Shown: positions 22,972 through 35,200, counted from the first letter of the stretch. The stretch is DNA of 64,000 nt from Platycnemis pennipes (GCA_933228895.1 OW121848.1:82107470-82171469); one strand, 5' to 3'. Numbers and translations are program-made. Notes: a model not told the origin generated them from the letters alone.

Positions 22972-23960
22972 ATAATACCCTGAAATCCACCATAAAGGTG
23001 TGTGGCAAGGGGTGAATTCTTACCAAACATCCGCTACATACCATGCATAAAATAGGATGAATATTAATATATAAGTCTAAACGGCACTATTTAAAAAGAT
23101 AAAAATAGCAAAGTAAGCGTGCAAAAACATGCTGTTAGTTGGGTTACCTTCAAGTCCTTATACCAACATGCAACTACCTATGCTATGGATTGATTCGCTC
23201 GTATTGGACATATTTACCTCTATTCATATCCCTAATTGTACGAGGAAAAAAGGACATTTTGAATCTGTCAGTTCGGCAATCAATTTCTCTAATTTTATAA
23301 TCATGGTCCAGTCTACCATAGTAAGTTGGGGCTCGCAAAATATTTTTAACGCCATCACTGAAAATATTATCTTGGAATTTATTTAAGAGATTAAGTCTAA
23401 ATTACAACTTGTGATCTGACAATGATTCTCATTTTAATTCATTTAATAGACTGGTTACGCTCATATAATTATCGTATCGTCCCTTTACAAATCTTGCCGA
23501 TCTTCGCTGCACACGTTCAAGTTCATTACTTAGACCGATTTCGTAGGGATCACATATGCTGGCAGTATATTCCAAATGAGGTCTAACAAGGGAAAAGTAG
23601 CTGATTTCTCGTACATGATCGTCACATTTACGCAATACTCTTGTGATGAATCCCAGTTTACGCTTAGATTGCTCCATTATTTCACGCATGTGTTTACCCC
23701 AGGAAAAACCATGCGTCAGTCTTATTCCAAGATGTTTAATGGATTCCACGTTTGTTTATTCATCATTACTTATTTTTTACATGCTAGGAGGAGAACAATT
23801 CTTTTTCCAAAAATTCATTACCACACATTTTTTAAATTTAATTCAAACTGTTATGTATCACACCATGTTTCAATTGCTTGTTGGTCATCATTTAAATATT
23901 CTTTATCATTTGAGCATAAAATTTCCCTGTACACTACAGATTTACTGATACTCTAGTACT
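22972..23960 (-). mobile_element. 5'-truncated LINE retrotransposon (Jockey/CR1-type)
   Basis: On the minus strand this holds the end of a reverse-transcriptase ORF (from about 23955 to 23429) and a 3' UTR of about 450 bp. It ends in CCACACACCTTTATGGTGG, CAGGGTATTATGTAGATG and a short AT-rich tail at about 22972. The same 3' end occurs on the plus strand at about 26388-26780 and as a short piece at 5405-5478, so this is a local family. The 5' edge near 23960 is where coding similarity fades. Confidence 0.85.
23429..23955 (-). pseudogene. LINE ORF2 reverse transcriptase C-terminal part, broken
   Basis: The intact stretch at 23429-23749 (106 codons) contains SIKHLGIRLTHGFSWGKHM, KRKLGFITRVLRKC, SLVRPHLEYTASICDPY and ELERVQRRSARFVKGRYD. 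These are the signature blocks after the catalytic core of Jockey/CR1-type reverse transcriptases. Upstream on the same strand, interrupted by stops and at least one frame change, are YREILCSNDKEYLNDDQQ and WCDT, which correspond to the region following the FADD box. The FADD catalytic aspartates themselves are not preserved, so the fragment cannot encode active enzyme. Confidence 0.9.
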
Positions 23961-24179
23961 TCTGTTGGGAACCTTAAAGAGTACCTTTTTGACAGTATCA
24001 TCATGATTTTGTCCGGGATAAGCATAAATAAACTAAATTGTGCCCTGAATGCCACCGCAAGTAAGTGTAGCAGAGGACGCCTTCATAGACGCATTACTGG
24101 CGAGTAAATAGTTTGATATTTTCAGTAACTAACTAAATGGTCGATTTTGCTATCATCGCACCCTGTCTGAATTGGCTTA

Positions 24180-24600
24180 ATGCGCCTAGATCGGTGTGCG
24201 ATGGGAAATTGTAGGCAGAGTTGCCGAGGGACTCATCAAGCAAGCATGAGGTGGAGGGGGGATGCGGTGGTAGGGAGGAGGGATGACAGGAAGGAGGAGG
24301 GGACGAAGGAAAGGCTTCGTCATCATTCATCGATGGCCGGGATGGGCGAGGGTGGGGGGTGCTTCTGCCGGGGAGGGCACTGGGGAGGGGTGGAAGAATT
24401 CCACCGTTTTCAGGGAGAGAGAGAGAACATCGACCCCTGCATCCCTCCCTCTGCACCCTCGTCCTCACCAAACCTCTCTCCTCGCCTCCTGAGGTGTGTG
24501 TGGTCATCGGCAGGCCTTTTCCGTCGTCTATTTGCTCTGAGGACGCAAAGGATGAGTAGAGTGGCAGGCAGGGTGAGACGGCGGTGGTTTGGACCGGTCC
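24180..24600. other. GC-rich island with purine to pyrimidine switch
   Basis: From 24240 to about 24430 the plus strand is purine-rich (GGAGGG, GGAGGAGGGG runs). From about 24435 to 24490 it is CT-rich. This is the same order as the islands at 6985-7620 and 33600-34760. The frames at 24133-24507 (minus) and 24180-24635 (plus) are composition-driven shadows of each other, and no domain is recognised. Confidence 0.4.
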
Positions 24601-25828
24601 CGCTATGTCACAGCTATGTAAACCTAAACCCTTAGTGCTGTTTGTAATAGTTATCGCAAAGCCGGTCGAAGTTGTCCGAGATGGATTAGCGGATGAATTT
24701 TAGTGATTTATTTAAGAGTATTTGTTAATAACAATTTTAATTAATATTATTTACTTAAGAGCAACAGCTTTCATTCTGCCTAGCTGTCAGTCTCGTTAAA
24801 ATTCAGGGCAATAATCAACGCTGTATAAGCTTCCTGTTTAGTTTTATGGATTATGTGACGCTACCGAAAATTTATTTTTTGAGGCTCTGGGATACTTGAA
24901 ATGGCGATATGAATTTTATTTTGCTGAAGCGGTGCATCTCAGGAAGGTGAAAGATACTATTTAGAACCATCTATTGCCTCATTTTTATGCTAACAAATGC
25001 CCTTTGGGTGAAATATCGTAACCGTGATTAAGTCTTGATCACGGGGATAAACTGAAGAATAATGCAGTGGCGATTACTTCTTTTCATATTTTGTCTATAT
25101 AATGTTACTCTCTAATGGCGTCTGTATTCTTTATTAAATACTAAAATAAAAGTTTCATGGTAGAAACCGTGAGACCAATAGTTTTGCTTGAAACTCCCAG
25201 AGAGACTGTCCAAATTGAAGGGGTGCGGAATTGCAATGCCAGCTATGGAATATTCGGAGAATTGCGTAATTTTATGTTGTTATAAAGCTGCCAAATTTAT
25301 GTTCGTAAGTTTTCCAAACTATGAGATTTACCGTTTAGACCTCAGAAGTAAAACGTGGCATTCTCAGGGAGCCATTTGGCGATTTTTATGGGTATTTCGA
25401 GCGTGCTGACGGAATCATTTTCATTGGATTTCTTACCCGGCGAATATTTGGACTTAAAATGTATGTACGTTGGTCGTAAATCGGTGTCTTTCGAATCGGT
25501 GTCGAAGGAATGCATTTGTTACTAAAGGAAAAGAGTGGTCTATAAAGCACGAAAATTTAAGTTTAGACAGTTTTCACCAACTGCATATTAGAAAGAAGTG
25601 AATAATGATGGCGAATTAAATATTTTTCAACTTCCGCCCTCTTCATAATCATGACAAAGGAAACAATTCGAGTACTGTGAACCGGTCGGTTGTTCCAATG
25701 AAAAAAAAAGAATAACAGGAAAAATTACGAGTAATTGCTTACTGATTTATTCAGTGGCGAGATAGGAGTTTGTTCAATAGGATGTAATAACTGGAAAGCG
25801 TGAAACTACTCTCCGTACTTGAATATTC

Positions 25829-26307
25829 ATGAAGATCTGGCTTTATATGCTTCCCTTTTTAGTTCCCGGTAGCGTCGTTTTTGCATGCATTTCGGAGTAC
25901 ATGCTGTGTGCTCTCTCCGCCATGTTGCTTTTTTCGGCCGTCATTAACGCCGTCATATCTTCCTTGCCGTCGTCATCATCGGCATTGAGCCGGGGCATGG
26001 CACACGGCGACATACGGGATCGATACCGCAGCCGTTTCGGAAGAGATTCGGAGAGAGGATTGCGTCCTTGGTCCACGTGCTCGTCTCTTTTCCAGGGCCA
26101 TACGCGCTGAAGTGACAGAAATAAAAATTCCCCACCATTCCCACCGCGATTATGCATTTGTGCTTCTAGGCTAGAATTATAGTATGTAGTAGCATGCTTC
26201 CTCGTTAAAAGTCGCAATAGTAAAGTGGATTCGAGAACGAGCCGTGTCTTCATTACAGTTTGAAAAGAATATCTTTGTCTCGATTTTTTTAGCGTCGTGG
26301 TACCCAT
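25829..26307. other. CpG-containing segment with two overlapping open frames
   Basis: A plus frame (25829-26110, 93 codons) begins with a hydrophobic stretch (MKIWLYMLPFLVPGSVVF) and continues with another hydrophobic block, then a basic tail. A minus frame (25843-26307, 154 codons) over the same DNA has mixed composition, including NADDDDGKEDMTALMTAEK. At most one can be real, and I recognise neither. CpG density peaks at about 25870-26110. A short unknown exon is possible on either strand. Confidence 0.25.
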
Positions 26308-26387
26308 TAAAGGGGTAATTGATCAATAGTTTTCCGACATATTCTGTAGGTACTTTTTCGCTTTGTTTCCATTCATGTATGTTTATA

Positions 26388-26780
26388 TTTTAGAGGTTCT
26401 AATGGATAGTTGAATGTAAATTACAGAAATTGATAGCAGAACTGACAGATTCAAAATGTCCCTTTTCCTTGTAAAATTAGGGATGTGAATAGCTAGATAA
26501 TAATAGATATGAATAAATATATCCAGTGGCATAAATACGAATGTATCAATGGATAACATAGGTAGTTGCATGTTGGTATAAGGACATTAAGATAATCCAA
26601 CTAAGAGTATAATATAGCATGTTTGCTTTGCTATTTTAATCTTTTTTGAATTGCGAAATTTACACTTGTATATTATTTCTATTCCTTCTTTATGTATGAT
26701 ATATAATGCATGTTTGGTGTGAATTCAACCCTGCCACACACCTTTATGGTGGCTTGCAGGGTATTATGTAGAAGTAGATG
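26388..26780 (+). mobile_element. LINE 3'-UTR fragment, same family as 22972-23960
   Basis: The plus strand matches the 3' UTR of the minus-strand LINE at 22972-23960. Shared blocks include CTGACAGATTCAAAATGTCC, TAGGTAGTTGCATGTTGGTA and the terminal CCACACACCTTTATGGTGG, CAGGGTATTATGTAGAAGTA and GATG. All coding sequence is lost by 5' truncation. The two copies lie in opposite orientation about 2.7 kb apart. Confidence 0.85.
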
Positions 26781-27800
26781 CAAGAAGGGGATTCGATTTA
26801 CCATTGCGTTGAAAATTAGGCAAATTCAGGGAAATAATATTTTCGCCAACTAATATAATCTTTGCTAACTAATTAAGCTACCAGAACAGACTCAAAGTAT
26901 GTACATTTGAATGATGTTTAATCTTAATATTGCGTGAGAAGTACGAAAATACGAGTTAGAGAATGCCAACTAAATGTATTTAAATGGGATTGATTTTAGA
27001 TTGATTTATCGTGGAATCCTTAACATATGAATTTTTTTGGAAAGCTGGAATGCATATTTTAGTTTTTGTGGTACCCTTAAAATATCTACTCGTTATAGTA
27101 CAGATTTCTTTGCGGAAATGGCAAAGTATCCCCTCCTCGCAGTTGTATTCAGGAATTGTAATTATGCACGTTAATAATTTACGTAATTCAGTGCTGGGTA
27201 CGAGGAGGGCTAGGGCATCCATACCATTAAGATTCTGAGCATTATTCTGGAATAATTACCTCTACTCTACATATATTTCAGTTTCAAAAGAAGCGTTTGA
27301 ATTCAGTCTCCTTATTTACCCGTGTTGTTGGAAATTTTTGCATTTTCTTTTAAGTGTTCGAATGAAATGTTTCCTAGATTTTCTTGAGTTCCGTCTGGTC
27401 GCATGATGCAATGCTATATATTATTTATTCCCTGTCATTATTTGTATTAATGACTGAAAAAATTGCGTCTTAAATTCAATATTTTCATGTTTACTGAATA
27501 AGCATTACGTAATTTTCCACACCGGAAAAATGAATCTTTGTGGTAAACTTCGCACTGCTTATTTCTAATTCAAGCTCCATTCCCCTAATCGCCAAAATCT
27601 CCTGGATATACAAATATTTTCAATTTAAAAATGTTTCTTATTATGGCCGACGTACTTTAAATCTTTCCTTTCTTTCTCTGGGAGTCAGTTGCTTTTCATT
27701 TATGCAAATCGGGTGCTGATCACTTCCTCTTCCTGTCTTTGCCTGGGAAACGCCAGTTGACGCGGCAAATATTGGCCCAAAAATATAATAAGAACTGTCA
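26781..27800. other. AT-rich DNA, nothing recognised
   Basis: Open frames here are short (up to 107 codons at 27641-27964 minus, which runs into the next island) and show no domain. No further repeat structure is evident. Confidence 0.4.
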
Positions 27801-28180
27801 CCCCCGGGTATTTCCGCCCAACCTACCTCGTGTGCACTGTTTCTGTGCTGTAGGGAGAGGGAGGGGCCGTGGGGAGTCAGTCCACGGTCGCACCCGACGT
27901 CGTTGCCGACGCCCGCGCCTGCGGAGCTACCCCATCCTGCCGTTCGTCCGTCCCCCGCGGCCATCGGGGAGAGCCCTCTCCGGGAAGATCACGTCGGTCT
28001 GGGCGGAAGCGAGGCGGAGGGCGAGAGAGGGGGGAGAGAGAGCTGTAGGGTGCCTCAATGGGATGCGTGCGCCTGCGTACTCTAATGACTTGGCGGAGGA
28101 GGGGTGAGGGGAACGGGGGTAGAAATGACTCGGAGGAGCAGGGAAGTGGGGAAGGGGACGTGCGTAAACTGGATGATATC
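27800..28180. other. CpG-rich, purine-biased island
   Basis: CpG density is high from about 27880 to 28080, followed by purine-rich DNA (GAGAGAGGGGGGAGAGAGAG at about 28022-28041). The frame at 27739-28107 (122 codons) is arginine/proline-rich and not recognised. The island is flanked by AT-rich DNA and may be a promoter or first exon. Confidence 0.4.
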
Positions 28181-30530
28181 CGTGCAGACGTTGTGAATTA
28201 TTCTCGCTAAATACATTCCTCGTTCTCTCAACTGTTCGGACAACTTTCTTATCCCCGTTAACTTTCTAGTGGTTTTCCCACGAACAGAAACTTCTGTAAG
28301 ATCTTGATTTATCTGTATTATTCTTGATCTGGATTTGTGGTCAAATTCTGATTGAAATTAATTCAACGCGTGCAATTTTTATGCTGAACTTTTGGTCAAC
28401 TTCTTTGGCAAATAGATCGTGCGAATCGTTCCTTGGTCTCTGACGACGTCAGTAGGTAATTTACGAGTTACGGTAGTTTTTGTATAATTTGAACTGTGCT
28501 GTAAATGAGGATTTCTGTGTATCCCCAGTACAAGCAGAAAAAAACGGGCTCGTAGGTTCGTTATAACTTCCTTCATTTTAGCAGGGTATTAAATTTTAAA
28601 TTGAGTGTCGCTCCCCCCTACTACTTTTTCAACCAATGATCCGAATTAGCCCCTAGTTCATTTATTGCTGATTCGCACTCATACTCATCATCCTCAGTAA
28701 CTTCATGGTTTCTGCACTATAATTGAAAAAATGAATGAATTGGTATTTTAATGCTTCAAATCATGTTTTCCGTGAATGATTAAGCATCAGAAATAAAATT
28801 CTCATTTTCTTTCCTTTTAATACCGTGGTAGAACCTGCTTATTCCTTTCGTATGCTATTAGTTCCATGATGCACGAAATTTGGTATATGCGTCTATATAC
28901 ACGTGTTATAAGCTGGGAGCTGCCACCAGCGTGCGTGGCGGGATGAAAATAAAATGGAGGCGGCAAGCGAGAAGGCAATATATGCCCGCCTGTCCGTCGG
29001 ATGTTTTATTTTGGTCTAAGGATGCGCAGTATTCAGTTACATGCACCACTGATGATAATATTTACGATGAGCACAAAACTCATCACACTCAAAATGTGGC
29101 TCAAGATAATTAACACAGTTCTATTTGATACTCCCCTCTACCCATGGAAGGAATATATCGCTGAAATGCATTTTCAAATGAAATGATGTAAGTACATCAA
29201 CTTTCTCGTAGTTGAACAGTCATTATGATTAGCCTATCGACTGTCCTGATAATCCACCTTTGCGCTGTAAGTCCTAATGTACGATTGCGGCCATCAGTTC
29301 AATTTTTGATTAGGAATTAAAACTGTAAGATATCGGTAATACTCACTTAGACACTCCATCTGTTGTACTGATGAGTCTTCTAATTCTACCCATTGCTCAT
29401 TCGTAAGTTATATATGTTTTTTATCGCTAAGTGACTAGGCAACCAAGAGGCGAATAAAATGGCTTCCCTAGCCACTTACGGTTACTTGTTACGGTCACTG
29501 TTACCCACGACAAAGAGATAAAACGCTGTTGAAGCGACTAGAGTGCGATACATCTACCTTCTGTTCTGGTAAAACGAGTGCAGGAATTTACCATAGATCC
29601 TTGAGAAATATTTTTACAGCATTCAATGGAAAACGATTATAGACTGTGGGTAACTGAGTATGTCGCTGAATTAATAGAAAATGTAAAACTTTTATCCCTT
29701 ACCTAATTTAACGAGAGGCATCCACAATTTATTTATTTCTTTATTTATTTATCCTGGGCTAGATGAGCTCTTATGGCCCCCTCTTCCCCTGGCCCAGGGT
29801 TCCCTAAGATACAAATTTTCATAGTTTTCAAGTAATTTGGCACGGAGGCCACTAATGTATTATATTTTAAACAACCAGGTAAAAACGCATTTGGCAACCA
29901 TGCAGCAGTGCATACTTTTTCCATGGGTGTCGTTTTGGTGGCATTACTCTGTCACTGGAGATAAAGAAAAATATGTAAGCATTTCATCAATTAAACAGTT
30001 AACAAAAAAGAATTAAACCTTTTTTGTAGAGCCGTATACATATGTTTTTACAATTGTTTAAATCATCTTGAGGAAGTTGTGGCTGTACAAAGGAAAAAGT
30101 AAGTGACACGAAATTGAAAAAGATGTATTAGTGGGGAACCATAAAATATTCGTTTTGGCTGTCCAGTCAGGGACTAATCCCCGAGGAGGTTAAGAAGATG
30201 GAAAATGGGCCAAAGCTTTGAATAATTTCAATCATGAACTGGCCTCATGGCCCATTGGCCGCGAATACTGTGCTTTTCTTAGGTCTACATTTTGTAGAGA
30301 TGGTACGGGATAGCCTTACGAGTTGGAGAACCTTGGCATCTAATTCTCTTATTTTAATCCTTTAATTAGTTCTTTCTGGTTTATTCAAGTAGTTACACTG
30401 GTGTATGATGTCGTTTAAATGGGTAAACAAATCTCTCTGTTGTTCCTCATCAGAGGTTCCTTCAGGTAAACGCGATGGCAGACACCTACTCCCTACATTC
30501 CACCAAAGCTCCGCTCGACCTTCGTTTTTG
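28181..30530. other. AT-rich DNA; possible LINE tail on minus strand near 29.7 kb
   Basis: No coding region is convincing. At about 29729-29760 the plus strand reads TTTATTTATTTCTTTATTTA followed by TTTATCCTGGG. On the minus strand this is a sequence ending in an (AAAT)n-like tail, as at the 3' end of many LINEs and SINEs. The sequence upstream of that tail (29760-29860) has no recognisable protein. Confidence 0.35.
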
Positions 30531-31160
30531 AATGAACAGCATCCCTCATCCCCCTCGTCACTTGCCACCCCTCGGTGCGTACTACCGAACGCCCATCCCT
30601 GCGTGTGCGTGCGAGACGCTTCAAAACCCCTTCCTTCCCCCTCCAACCCCTGCCCGCTCCCGTGCTCTCACGTCAGAAACAGGAGTGGGGGAGGGGACGC
30701 CCCAAACAGCTGACTGTGACGGCGCTGCTCTGTGGGGGTTTTTGGGTTAGGGGAAGGGGTGCGAGAGGGTACGAAAGGGGTGAGGGGCTCCCCTCTCCGC
30801 GGGGAATGCGATGCGTATTTGCCTGCTCACGGCGAGGGAATGAGAGAGAGAGAGAGATGGAGAAATTCCCTTGACGGCTCGGAGGCTGCCGCATAGGGGA
30901 AGGTCGGGAGTTGGAGCTCGATTGATGTGTGGTTACGCTCCCGCCGGCCGCCGCCACCGCCTGGGGGGTCGATATCGGTTGTTCTCTATTGCACCGTCGC
31001 GTCTGTATATTTTCCGCGCGGCCGTTCTCCTTCCCTCCTCCAGGAAGTGTGTGCGGTCGCGTCGCTCCGGTGTGGGGGTCGCGGGCGTCGCGTCAGAAGC
31101 ACTCTTCGTCGGCCGCAGTAAATTTGGATATTTTGTCCGACGCTGCGGTGCCGTCTAGAA
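30530..31160. other. CpG-rich island, strong promoter or first-exon candidate
   Basis: The segment is pyrimidine-rich at about 30540-30660, purine-rich at about 30680-30910 with a (GA)n run at 30842-30857, and then densely CpG-rich at about 30940-31160. Many overlapping frames cross it. It passes abruptly into ordinary AT-rich DNA. This is the densest CpG run in the window, but no TATA box or recognised first exon could be assigned. Confidence 0.45.
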
Positions 31161-31420
31161 TGGGGTCTTCGTTTCCGAAAGTGGACGCGCTCCCTTTTAT
31201 GATCCGAGAGTCGTTGTTTACTTGGCTTCGGGACGGAACGAAATTATTCAGGCGGGAAATTCTTCCTAGGGCGTCCTTCTGCTTGGATACCAAACTCATT
31301 TCAATGCCATTGAAAGATGATGGAATCGTTTGCCCAGGAGGTTTTGTGGATAATCTGGCGCAATTTATGTGCATGACGCAATCGAAAATGCAATATTTGG
31401 TTCCCCTGAGCTTAATGTAA
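30929..31420 (+). CDS. Hypothetical 163-codon frame running out of the CpG island
   Basis: The frame opens in the CpG-rich island and continues about 260 bp into less GC-biased DNA before a TAA at 31418-31420. The second half is not low-complexity: MGSSFPKVDALPFMIRESL, then TWLRDGTKLFRREILPR and a cysteine-containing C-terminus. No start codon context, splice site or domain singles it out, and a minus frame (31093-31374) overlaps it. It may be a first exon or a chance frame. Confidence 0.2.
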   Translation: MVTLPPAAATAWGVDIGCSLLHRRVCIFSARPFSFPPPGSVCGRVAPVWGSRASRQKHSSSAAVNLDILSDAAVPSRMGSSFPKVDALPFMIRESLFTWLRDGTKLFRREILPRASFCLDTKLISMPLKDDGIVCPGGFVDNLAQFMCMTQSKMQYLVPLSLM

Positions 31421-33600
31421 ATTTTATTTTTTGATGCTGGATGAATGAGAAATTTGATGGTTAGCTTGCTTCTTAATGGTCGTCGTTACTTCTTTCCTGG
31501 TCTTAATTCTCTGAAGGCGGATTAATGAAAAAAGTTGTCGGAATCTTTCAATTTGATAAACAATATTGCCTAGCAGAGATGTGAACTTATGCCGGCTGTG
31601 AGAATTAACTTACTGTATGAAGTAATTCCTTCTCAGAGTACTGCAGGGTTGGAAAGGCTACTGACATCGGAGCCATTTGTATGTCCTAAACTGGAACGAT
31701 ATCAAATACGGTATATATTTTCATTGCTTTTCGTGTCTTTGTTGAAAATAAAATTGCAATTAAAGTTAGGTACTCTTTTAGTAAGTACTTAGGTACTTAG
31801 TAAGGCACTCTGTTCTGCAAAACACTTATTAAAGGGAGAATCCTGGGGAACTATGGAAATTGTCGGCTAATGAATTGTTGTTTTTGTTCCTAATAACGAA
31901 AACACCCTTACGTCCACCATCCGTTCCATCATTCCACCAATACTTCCAAGAAAACACCAATACTAACCCTTGTTCCTAATAACGAAAAAAAGACTGTGGA
32001 TTTAAAATGAAGAATATGTGCGTTTTTAAAGAAGTCTTGATCGGAAGCTCAATAAAGAAGTTTCGGATGCGAATAGGCGAGCGTGAGGGAGAGTGAGATA
32101 AAAGCAGTAGGAGGCCTCGCCACCAAGTAGGTACTCGGAAATCATTTAGAGGGATAGGGTGCAATTTTCTTCCCCTGTTTAGCTACGAACCAATGAATAC
32201 GTATGAATGAAATCAAGTAATAACAACGCAAATACCTACTTCTAAGGTCATATACATTTTGAATTATAACTATTAAAGGCCATCCTGAAATTGTAGACTG
32301 AAAATGTATCCATATAGTTACCACCCGGAAAAATATTGGATGATCAAGATCGCTGTTTCAATAACTTGCGATGCACTAAATTGTAGGTAGTTTATATTTA
32401 CATCCTTAAATTCAGGTGTAATATAAAATAATGTACGTACTGATATTAATGTTATTTGGGCTATCTAAGTTTTGTGATACAACAAGTGTTTAGTACTTAT
32501 TTTTTGGTCATACATTTATTCTTATATAACTTGAATCATTTTTAATGTCATATGAAGTGATGAAATAATCATTAAACAGAACTTTTGAGGCCAGAGGAAG
32601 TCTTTAAACAAGGAAAATGCGTTTGATATTTTTTCAAAAACAGGGAAATAATTTTCCTGAGTAACAATTAATTTAAAATATTTCAGTATAGTATAATTTC
32701 AAGTATTTTACATTGCATTACATTATTCAAGTATGCAACAATGTAAACAGTATAATTTCAAGTATGATATATTGACTCAAGCCATAATTCTAGAAGTAGC
32801 TCCCATAATTTGTTACTACAGGTGGCATTATTGTTAAATAGAATCATCCAATCATTCCCGATCCTTAAAAGCTCGGATAATCAACAAGTTTCCAATGTTT
32901 ACCATATCCTATTACGATTAACTGGAGTTAAAATACCAAATAAATATTTTCTCTCGCGTAAATAAAATAAATGCCTTATCTCTACGGTATCAATTTAAAA
33001 CATCATGTACCGTGTACCGTTATAAAACAGCAAATTAAGAGAAATATATGATTTATAAGCGCTATAAGAGACTTCTACGTGGAAAGAAGGGATATGTCAC
33101 TACATTAAAATCCAAATCAAAGGAATGCAATTGAAATTTTTGGCTTCCTTCCTATTTCCCTATCAGATAATACGATACACTGATTACCATGCCAGCAATC
33201 TCGAGGGTATTGGCAGCAGACAAATTATACACCAGTTATATGTGACTAAATATTTAGAATCTATCATGGATAAATATATTTTTCATCAATTGAGTCATGC
33301 ATTTGTCGATCCTTATTTCTATATTTCGCCAGGTTTTTGTTTTCTGGTTACGTATTATTATTCATTACAGGTGGTATGCTAGGGTAAATTTAGCATGGGT
33401 AAATAAAAAAACTAGGTTTTAAGAGAGTTTTTCTCATAAACTAAGTGCTAGGTACATTTCTATTTTTTCCCCTGTTTTGGTCCCATATTGTTCCATGGGC
33501 CAGCGTTATAACCATCCATCAAACAACACTTTTCGTGGTCCAATTAACGGTAATATGAAGGTATCTTCAAAATCTACGCAATAAGGACTAACGGCGCGGA
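31421..33600. other. AT-rich DNA with short direct repeats
   Basis: The 19-bp string TTGTTCCTAATAACGAAAA occurs at 31884-31902 and again at 31970-31988, 86 bp apart. Near 32688-32765 the string AGTATAATTTCAAGTAT recurs. No gene is recognised in this stretch. Confidence 0.45.
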
Positions 33601-34770
33601 CGATGACGAGATTGCATTCGCGACGCGGTATTTCGTTCCCTCGCGAGTATCGAGTTTTCAAAATGGTAGCGAATATATTCCCTCGACTAAGTGCCGCTTT
33701 CTGTGGTGATCCCTTCGCCCAGAACCAGGTGCATAGAGAGAGAGGGAGGGAAAGAGGGAGAGAGAGAGAGACAGCGAGGCATATTGGCGGAGAGGAAAAA
33801 AAACTAAAGCAACATTGTTTAAACTTTCATTGTCCCGGCTCGTGTGACTAGCGCATCGTTCTCTCCTCCCGCCTTTTCGGTTTATTTTCCTTTCCCCTTC
33901 GCCAGGTTTGTGTTTTCTGGCGCGAAGGAGGAGGAGAGGACATTGTCTTGGGTGGGGGTAGATCAAGGCGAGGATGGAGGAGCGGGAAACAGGAAGGAGC
34001 CTGCTGGAGAAAAATGGCGGGTAACCTCGGACGGCCAAATCCCAGAGAGGGGGATGACGAAGGACGAGAGAGAGGGAGATAGAGCGATATACGAGGGCCG
34101 GGAGGAACAGAATAAGGGCATTTCCTTAGGGGTGGTGGATAATTTTTTTTCGGCGCTTGAAAATATCGAAAATGATGCATTTTTTCCCGCGAGAAGTCCC
34201 GTAGACAAAGAGTTCCCGAATCTCTGGGCATGAGGCGGAGAGGAAGAGGCAGTGGAGGCGGGCGGAGGTGGAGAGGACGAGGGAGAGGGACGGCTGAGGA
34301 GGGAGAGGGGAAGAGAACGGGGGATGCAGGAGAGAAAGGAGGAGGAATAGGTGGAATGGAGGGAGGGAAGTGAGGAGAGAGAGAGAGAGAGGGGCGGAGG
34401 AGAAGTGTGGAAAAAATGAGGAGATCATGGAAGAGTATGTAAGTGTGGGGCATGCACCGAGAGGAGAGTCATATCGATCCACGAATGACGTCACGGCAGT
34501 AGACGTGACAACGCTGTCGTGACCATGAGGCGCTCTCTCACCCTGTTTATCCTTCCTCCTCATACCTCTCCTCGTGTCCTCCTCTATCCCCGTTCATTCT
34601 TCCTCATTTTCTCTATTCTAAGAGCTCGATATTCATTTTCCCTTCCTGGGGTTCCTCGTGCGCATCCACCAGGGCACCAAGCCGGCTCCCTTAGCAACCG
34701 CCGCTCTCTTCCTGGTTTAGCTCCGAAATTACGCAGGAATAATAAGAGCTCAAAGCTTCTCCTTTAGCCC
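33600..34770. other. GC-rich island with long polypurine tract then polypyrimidine
   Basis: The plus strand is CpG-rich at 33595-33650 and purine-rich at 33733-33780 and especially 33920-34420, with a (GA)n run near 34375-34391. It switches to CT-rich at about 34530-34690. Long frames on both strands (33848-34453, 34126-34563, 33844-34233) are serine/proline- or glutamate/glycine-biased and are products of composition. No protein family is recognised. Confidence 0.45.
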
Positions 34771-35200
34771 GGGGTCCTCTTCCTTTTCCCTATGACGCGA
34801 GTATTTAGTTCCTCATTAGTCTTTCCACCTTGAATTTAAAAATGTATTTCGCTTACGTCACTGCCATTAACGAACGTGTTGTTAAAATAAGCCTCATTTC
34901 ACGCTGCGTAAATATTTAACTATGCTTGATATCACATTATCAGTTATTATAAATTAATTTTGTGTCTTGATGCCCTATTTTCTAATTTTTGACTGTGCCG
35001 CCCTTTAGTACCTTAAATATTGTGATTGGTCATGCTATCAATAATGTGACTGCTGATGCATAACCGTGCTGTTATAAATGATTCGTCACACTAAAGATTT
35101 CCATTTTATCCACCTTCTAAAGGTTTGTATGCATATGGTTTTGCAGTGACACGGGGAGGACTGCGAATTAAACATTATCCTGTTCCTCAAGTTGTATTTT
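34771..35200. other. AT-rich DNA, nothing recognised
   Basis: This short AT-rich interval separates two islands. I see no ORF, repeat or promoter motif that can be supported. Confidence 0.4.

Noticed and set aside
29729..29860. CRISPR-like or satellite array at the TTTATTTA tract
   Set aside because: It is one simple AT-rich tail with no regular repeat-spacer pattern. No CRISPR array is present anywhere in the window.
33848..34563. 201-codon and 145-codon minus-strand frames
   Set aside because: Composition-driven (Ser/Pro/Leu) translations of a GA-rich strand, and they overlap each other and plus-strand frames.
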